Below are positions 57,548-64,000 of a DNA stretch of 64,000 bases, in pieces. The position numbers and the translations under genes are program-made. The notes under the pieces were generated by a model, which was not told the origin of the DNA, made no database searches, and was given only the letters and a program-made list of their open reading frames with translations. This DNA is from Pilatotrama ljubarskyi (Eukaryota > Basidiomycota > Agaricomycetes > Polyporales > Polyporaceae). Positions within the stretch are counted from its first letter, which is position 1. The number at the start of each line of letters is the position of its first letter. Location of the stretch: contig MU277675.1 of the NCBI GenBank assembly GCA_022385805.1, positions 652,344 through 716,343 of the forward strand, given 5' to 3'.

Positions 57548-60500
57548 ATGGGCCCCGCGAAGACCTCCAAAAGCAGGTCATCCGTGTCCAAGGACGTTCA
57601 CATCCGGTACGGACGGCTCCCGGGACGACGCGCCCAACAGAAGGTCAAGACTGTGCAACAGGGCGCAGCGGAGCACCAGAGCGCATGGAGGAAGTTCCGC
57701 GAGCGGGTTGCAGGTGAGTCTCCAGCAGGCACGGCTCTCTCACATCTCTGAGACTGTTTTTAGGCCTGAGCTATGAAGATCGCGAAGACTATGCGACGTA
57801 CGACCCGGCGTTCGACTTTGACAGCATCGATACACCCTTCTATCCGGTCCCACCAGGAGAAGAAGGCGCACTGGCCAGCCATGCTGGCGGCGAGGACGAA
57901 CTCTGCCGTGAGTTGTTCGCCGAGAAGTCGTGAGTGGCCACGTATCCCGATCGTATGACATTGACTCACGACATCAGGCACAAGCACGATGCTCGCTCTC
58001 GCAAAGACCGCACTCAGAATCGCTGTGCCGAATGGGCATCGCAGCTCCCAGCACTCACGGATGCGTATCTCTCATGGCAAGCGTCGCCGTCGCCTCCAGA
58101 ACCCTCTTCCGCTCTGAGAGAGCGAGTTCCGGATGACATGGAGATGTCTGGGTCGAAGGAGGGGCCGTCGGGCAACGGTCAGGATGAGGACATGGGCGAG
58201 ACTGCCGGCGGCGAGTGGGCCGTGTCTGTCATGAATCTGTTTGGTACGTTCTCCCTAACTGGCTTGGAAACAGCCTGATGCTCTTGTAGACTCCTCGACC
58301 GCCTCCTTTTCTCCGTCAAGCCCATCCGAAATGCCGAACGTCACGCTGGCAAAGTCGGGCTGTCTCGGCGTCTCCCCCCTCTACCCCACGACCGCAATAT
58401 CCTTCCGAGTCCTGGAGGTATATCGCCAGTTCCATGGCGTGTGCCCTCGATTCAGCATCCACGCATTCTGCCAGGGTATTAGTTGCCTCCACGGTGTCAG
58501 TCCATCTTCCGCGTAGCCTCCTTACCCCCCGACGGCGCTCATGCCTCCGACGCGACAGGTACCTTTTCACGCCGTCCTCGCGGAGCAATTCTCCGCGACG
58601 TTCGACGTCTACCTCGACATCCTCCACCAAGTAGATCTCCGCGTGGCCCAGGCGCTCTCTCGCGACTCGAAGGATTGGCGTATGCTTAACGCATGCCTTC
58701 CATGCTTGTACCGCCTCGACGACGATCCCCCTTTGCGGTATGATCTTCTTGCTGCCATGGACGGCAATTCATCGCTCAAGCTGGTGGACGAGACCTATCG
58801 TAGCGGCACAACGCGCCTGGACGGTCGCACCGGGCGGACAGATCTCTTCATACCTGTCCAAGAGGTCGACCGCTTCAAGGATGAGGTGCAGAACGCTCGG
58901 AAGGTATGTCATGACTATTGCAACTGACTCCCTGGCTCACTGTGCAAGCTGCAGAAGTCTACCGTGAAGCAGCCGGACGCTGCGTCGCCGCCGATACCGT
59001 TGGGCGCTCGAATTATCAACACGGCGCCCGCAGCCGCCGAGAACGTGATGTCGGGTACTGCAGCATCGGCCCCCACGCTGTCCACGTCGTCTGCACCGTC
59101 AACCGCGCCGCCGCCGTCGACGGCGCTGTCGCTGCTCCCGTCGGCACCGGTGTCCGTCGCATCCTCCGCCGCCGCGCCAGCTCCAGCATATCTCCATGTC
59201 TCGTCGTCTCTGTTGCCCTCTCCGCCGTCGTCTAGTCACAATGTGGCATGTCCACTCCCTACTACGACCCCTCCCGTCACCGATGCCGCTGGTCTCCGCT
59301 CGCCCGAGTTGGCCTTAGCGTCTGGCCTCGACGAGTGCCCTCCTGCAGCGGAGCCCATGGACTCGCCTTCCCTTTGTGCCGAGCGTTGGCGTAACGCCGG
59401 ACCGGAAGCGCGAAAAAAAATGTTCGCTCTCTTTTCCACCACGGGAATATTCTCCTACCTTTGTCGGCATGGCCAGGTGCTGGCCGTGTGCGATATGATC
59501 CGCAGCGGTGAACTGTGAGTTCTCCCCCTGCCGCTCTTAGTAGGCTGTGCTAACTCCGATGTGCTCTTAGGTTGAAGTATCCCATAGTGGTCGTCGACAA
59601 GCTTCTTGCTGTGTACGACAAGGATCTCACCATCAAGCTCGGATACGACATCTACTGCGAGTTCGACAAGACTCTGAAGCGGAGCTCCCTCGGTCCTCGC
59701 GCCGAAGGTCGAGTATCCGGTGTCGTCCCCACTTTCCATGGACATAGCCACAATCGCCCATGCCAACTACTGTGGCACCCGATGTACATGGCCGGCGTGG
59801 GTAAGGAGGACTTCGAAGGTTGTGAACGGTTCTTCTCGCAGCTGAACGGTCTCGCGTCTGGCACGCGCCTCGCTACGCAATTCCATCGCCATCAGGCGAT
59901 CGAGCAATACGTACAGTTCTGGGGCACGCAGAAGCATGAGGAATCTGGTGAGTTGCGATCACACAAATTCCGGATGCCGCTGATTCTGATGGGCGCGCGG
60001 CAGGGAAGTTCATCTTCAACAACTACCGCCAAGCGCTGCAGATCATTGACGAGGGCGTCCGCGCTCTGGACGTCTACGCGCTCGAGCTCGGGACCTCCGA
60101 CGCCGACTACGAGCGCTATCTGGTCGAGGAACGCGATTATTTGCAGTCCCTTCAGAGCGAACCCCCGGAGTTGGCGCAAAAGATGGAGTACATGGAGGCT
60201 CTCGACAACCTCGAGAAAGCGCGGTAAGCTTCGTGTTCTGCGACCCGTGCTAGACTAACTACGCATAGGCTCAAGGACAAAGCCGCAGTCGAGCTATTCA
60301 AGAAGCTCGACTTTCTTATCGTCACGGAATCCCTCACCCCGCCAGACGTCCGCAAAGTGCGACGCGACTATCGTAGCGCGCAAGTGCGCGTCCAGCAGGC
60401 CGAGGAGGAGGCGCGCCGCCTAGAAGAGCTCCTCGAAATCGAGGAGCGGTGGCTGCCTCATTCGCCCGAGTACAAGGCTATGCAGGACGAGCTCGCATGT

Positions 60501-61337
60501 CGCAAGTACCGCCGCGCGCTCGACAAGCTCGAGCGATTGGTGGTGCAGCGGCTGTTCGAGCTCGATAAGCTCGGCATGAGCGGTGTCGGTAAGATGTTGT
60601 GTATAACTCTAGTGATTGCTCGCTGATCATCCTCCTGTCAAGCCTACAAGATGCGCGACAAGATCGGGAAGGCTCTGAAGACGCGCGCGGAGGCTATCCG
60701 GAAGGCGCTCACCGAGCACAACCGCCGTGCAGCGGAGTTGAGGCCCCCGCGCCCGCAACTCGTCTTCAGCGAGATCATGGACATGGTCTCGTTGGGCGAG
60801 TTTGATCTCCTCCGCGACGCACGCCGGGATGTCCGCAAATTGGAGTGGGCGAAGCGGGCGAATAGGGAGGCAATGGGGACGTATTTCAACGTGAAGCGTG
60901 CACACGAGGAAGTCGCACGGCTGAACGTCGAGTTGCGCCGTCTCTTTTCGGCCATGCTCGACGAGCACGTAGACTACCACCGCGCCATTTCGGCGGTGTC
61001 TGACTCGTCTCCGGCTCTCGCGCGCGAACTCGAACGACGTCAGCGTCGCGCCAATGCGGTGAACGCAAAGGTCGTCACCTGGCTCTGTAAGGCATCCCGG
61101 CTGCCGGGGTTCTCTGGTACGCTGTCGTACGGACATCGCATAGGGCGTGATCACGCTCTCGTCGAGGGCGTCCCCCTCCCCGTCTGGGCTTCTCGGGTGG
61201 ACGTCCATGCTGGCGACGATGGTAGCGACGGCGATGACGGTCAAGGAGGCGGTATACCGGGCTTGGATAATATCAGAGAGGCAGGACCGTTCCTCGAGGC
61301 TCTCGAGCGATTAGGCGGCGACGCGGACAGTACCTAG
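57548..61337 (+). CDS. KDZ (Kyakuja-Dileera-Zisupton) family transposase, apparently intact
   Basis: Ten exons (57548-57713, 57764-57929, 57978-58243, 58290-58495, 58559-58903, 58955-59514, 59571-59947, 60004-60223, 60269-60588, 60643-61337) total 3321 nt, giving 1106 residues with no stop or frame break. GCLGVSPLYPTTAISFRVLEVYRQFHGVCPRFSIHAF (about 58360-58480) and FSATFDVYLDIL (58590-58625) are the conserved N-terminal blocks. YPIVVVDKLLAVYDKDLTIKLGYDIYCEF leads to the RNase H-like core, with VPTFHGHSHNRPCQLLWHPMY and GKEDFEGCERFFSQLNGLASGTRLATQFHRHQAIEQY (59800-59915), where the Asp and Glu of the catalytic site lie. A long helical C-terminal part follows. A cysteine-cluster (CxC) N-terminus is not obvious; the N-terminus is basic instead. 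KDZ elements are cut-and-paste DNA transposons expanded in basidiomycetes. Confidence 0.92.
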
Positions 61338-62314
61338 TTACTACTTTCCCCCCATCATGTATCTGCTCTCGCACGACAGAGATTCGCTGCTCATGAATAC
61401 ATCTGCATTCTGAAACAGCCGTGCCGCGCAGCTGGGTGTACCGCGAACTGTCTGACATGCGAAGGAGCAGTGCTGCTGGCTCTATGACACTGCAAACATT
61501 ATCCAGGATGCATGCACTCGCATGAGATGTTACTTTGTGCCGGAGATACGATTCTCAGGACATGCAGACTGAATGCACAGTACTTGACGTTGAGCCGGTT
61601 CGGGCCTGTACCATGCCGTCGAAGTGTAGATTTATTCGTACAGCCCTGGCACTCCCATTACAACCCGCGCGACTCATGAATTACACTCCCGCATGCACCA
61701 GTAAAGTTGTATCGAAATCCACACATGCTGAATAGTACTCGTACCGCTGTCGTATAATTGTGGTCAAGTTGGCGGTACTTATTGACAATGCTCGCCGCTC
61801 GACCGGTGCCCGCGCATGCACCGATGGTACTAGCAAATCTCAAATGTCTTGGTGGCCGCACCTCAGGCATGGATGTTTGCGCCTGGTGTGCACTCCCGTT
61901 GCACGACTCCGAGCCACAGGCGAAGCGGCGGCGCGGGTGCAGGGCTACTGTCGGAATTGACTCAGCAGTAGCTTCACTTTGGGGATGTGCGGCTTGAGTG
62001 GGTCGTATTTGTCTCCCAATCGAGGTGATGTCTTCGGCATACGGACGCGCCTCATGCGAACTCTATGGCAGGCGGGGAAGCAGTTATATTGACTGAACGG
62101 AACTAAGGTATTCGTATGCAGATAGGGGATAGCGAAGTACGACTCGCGGCTCGAGATATCAGGAAGGTCCGAGGCAGTTTATGGAAGGCAATACAAGACG
62201 CGAAGAACGGTACACTACGGAGGCGAACTGAGCGGCATGTAACGAGGGGTTACCGTGTATACAGACCCTCGCGCGCGACGCCGCCGCACGCCATGCTCCG
62301 CCGGTCCCGCAGAT
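61338..62314. other. Spacer between the convergent transposase and accessory gene
   Basis: This 977-bp region lies between the 3' ends of two transposon-related genes. No further gene or repeat was recognised. Confidence 0.5.
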
Positions 62315-63790
62315 CTAGACGGGAGGGGCAGTGGCATGTGCATTGCCCGATTCTGCGGAGCCGTCGCGGTCGAACTCGCGGGCGCTGGTGCGAGGACGCT
62401 TGCTGCTGCTCGAGGGGGTCTCGTCGTCGGCGCCCTTCTTGCGCTTCTGCCCGGCGTCCTTGCGCTTCTTTCGCTGAGGGACATCGCCGGCCTCGCATTG
62501 CTTCTTGTATGCTTCCTTGGTCGCGTCGTGCTGCTGAGAGGTCAGGTGGGCGAAGGTGCAATCACCCGAAAGGAGGTCGTTCCGGAGTTCCTTGAGCATC
62601 TCGATGTCGTTCGTGAGCTGGGATGGGTTGACCCACGGCCTGGGATGCTCTGGGTCCTTCCCTGCCCAGCCTACCATGGTGACAGCATACGGGATCTCGA
62701 TGTCGCGGGTGAACTGGATGTAACTCATCCTGAGGTCTTTGTCGCCCGTAATCTCAGCTGTAAGCGTCAATGAGAAGAGACTCGGTCTGCAACAAGTCAG
62801 TATCACATACCGAGGCCATCCTGCACGAGGTCGCGGATCTCGCCCTTGAGGTACGCAATCTTCTCCTTCGAGTTCTTCAGCTGAGCTGTCAGACGGCGCT
62901 CGTTCAGTATGGGGACGGGCAACTGAGGCGCACGGACTCACCAATGAATTCGCCCCCCGAGATCGCAAACGCCTCCGCGAGGATCCCAATGCGTTCCGGG
63001 GCAAACTTGCGGACGGTGTTGCGCAGGTAGTCCTCAAGCTCAGCACGGCTGAACCACCAACGTGGCTTCATATTATAATCGGGGTTATTGCGGACGACGC
63101 AAAAGAATGCTTCGATGCCGACGCGGGACTGGAGGGCAAGAAGCTGTCAGATTGCCAAAGCAGCACGTTAGCGTCCCGGAAGGCCCGAATAAGGAGAACA
63201 CATGCTCACCAAGTCCTCGATGTGGCGGAGGACGTTGTTGACGTCTTGAGTGCGCCCCCGCTTGTCCAGCCGGAGGCCATAGGTCTTCGAAGTGCGGTCC
63301 TCCACGAGTTTCTGGAGGAGGTTCTCCTTCTCGGCGTCGGAGAGACGGTTATAGTCCTCCATTCTTCCCTGCCCGAGTTGGACGGCGTTGGCGTGCTCCG
63401 CTATCACAGCCGGATTGAGTAACGCCGCAATGCGGCCGCGTGTATGAGAAACTCGGGTGCTGACTCACTGTTATCCTCCGCCAGATGATGAAGCCACGCG
63501 TTGTAGCTGTTCGGCTCCCTCTTCTGCCGGAGCTTCATCGCACCGGAGAACATCATGTGCACGTAGTGGTTGGCGCTCTTTTGCGGGAAGCGGTTGTGCA
63601 GGTCCTCAGCGAACGCGAGCGAGTCATCATACCAGTCGTGTATATCCTCCTCGATCGTGTGCTGCCTAGCTTTACGGTCCTGGGCAATCTCAATTCGCCG
63701 CTCCCTCGTGAGCTGAGGGGGCTTCCGTCTCTTCGCAGGGAGGATCGGCTTGGCGATGATGGAGACGGGCTCACCGTGCCTGATGGACAT
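62315..63790 (-). CDS. Transposon-associated protein of unknown function
   Basis: Five exons (63790-63469, 63400-63210, 63143-62942, 62885-62811, 62757-62315) sum to 1233 nt, giving 410 residues. The N-terminus is basic (AKPILPAKRRKPPQLTRERR), followed by IHDWYDDSLAFAEDLHNRF and YVHMMFSGAMKLRQKREPNSYNAWLHHLAED. The middle has VGIEAFFCVVRNNPDYNMKPRWWF, and the C-terminal domain carries YAVTMVGWAGKDPEHPRPWVNPSQLTNDIEMLKELRNDLLSGDCTFAHLT. That last block (a GW motif, then NPS and a xLRxxLxSGxCxW-like end) is, from memory, a signature of multicopy basidiomycete proteins found beside transposons. A Lys-rich tail (RKKRKDAGQKRKKG) suggests nuclear entry and DNA contact. Function unknown. It faces the KDZ transposase tail to tail and may be part of the same element. 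Confidence 0.75.
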
Positions 63791-64000
63791 GTCGACGAGA
63801 AGCAGTTGATGGGTGCGTGGCTGCGTCGTGACAGCGCAGAATGGGGAAGCTGCATGCACATGTTGCAGGAGTGCTTCTTATGAATGGGTTCTCTGACGTG
63901 TCCAGACTAAGCGAACCTTTAGCGGCGGCAAGAATGAAATGCATTCAGACATCATAACTGATGAACTCTGAACCTGGAAGGCAGGAGCACGACTGTAAGC
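63791..64000. other. Right window edge, promoter side of the accessory gene
   Basis: Only about 210 bp are visible. The accessory gene could have a further upstream exon outside the window. No terminal inverted repeat could be paired with the left side. Confidence 0.4.

Noticed and set aside
57300..64000. Terminal inverted repeats for the KDZ element
   Set aside because: I compared the flanks by eye but could not pair any repeat; the ends may be outside the window.

Overview
The window reads as nuclear DNA of a filamentous basidiomycete, most likely an Agaricomycete. The evidence is GC-rich coding sequence, genes cut by many 45-70 nt GT-AG introns, agaricomycete-type membrane families (a DUF6534 protein and a multipass pair), a KDZ-type transposase and an intron-containing tRNA-Asp. 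There are no bacterial, organellar, CRISPR or rRNA signals. Gene models were built by hand by joining reading frames across splice sites. For nine genes the exon lengths were summed and close exactly in frame: the mitochondrial protein, both P450s, the Ser-rich membrane protein, the G-patch protein, the transposase, its accessory gene and the single-exon IGPS and DUF952 genes.

Layout. 0-8 kb: start of a probable Rad4/XPC gene running off the left edge, a small secreted protein, then a mitochondrial membrane protein divergent from the RNase P/MRP subunit POP1. 8-14 kb: two tandem cytochrome P450 genes with the same ten-exon layout. 14-25 kb: a DUF6534 membrane protein divergent from CDC123, a secreted EEP nuclease divergent from a DUF952 protein, tRNA-Asp, and a BTB protein. 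25-32 kb: two convergent paralogous multipass membrane proteins, an aldo/keto reductase, and a stand-alone indole-3-glycerol-phosphate synthase. 32-39 kb: mostly gene-poor, holding one Ser-rich single-pass membrane protein. 39-55 kb: a dense housekeeping block with an NAD+-type mitochondrial carrier, DUF427, ERG26, F-box/WD, GEM1/Miro, a vWA protein, a Tma23-like G-patch protein and a borealin-like protein. 55-64 kb: an apparently mobile region with an uninterrupted KDZ transposase facing a 410-residue gene of a transposon-associated family.

Functional links. Several neighbours share short divergent promoters (180-650 bp), including mitochondrial protein/POP1, DUF6534/CDC123, G-patch/borealin, carrier/DUF427 and F-box-WD/GEM1. 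The genes do not form one pathway; this is a housekeeping neighbourhood with an accessory P450 pair and a transposon at its right end.

Most interesting observations: the intact KDZ transposase with its convergent partner of unknown function; an intron in the first P450 that seems to start with GA instead of GT inside the haem-binding loop; 13-14 nt micro-exons carrying the key motif in the AKR and both P450s; a 691-nt intron in CDC123; the IGPS domain outside the usual trifunctional enzyme; and frame conflicts near the 3' end of POP1 and inside the DUF6534 gene.
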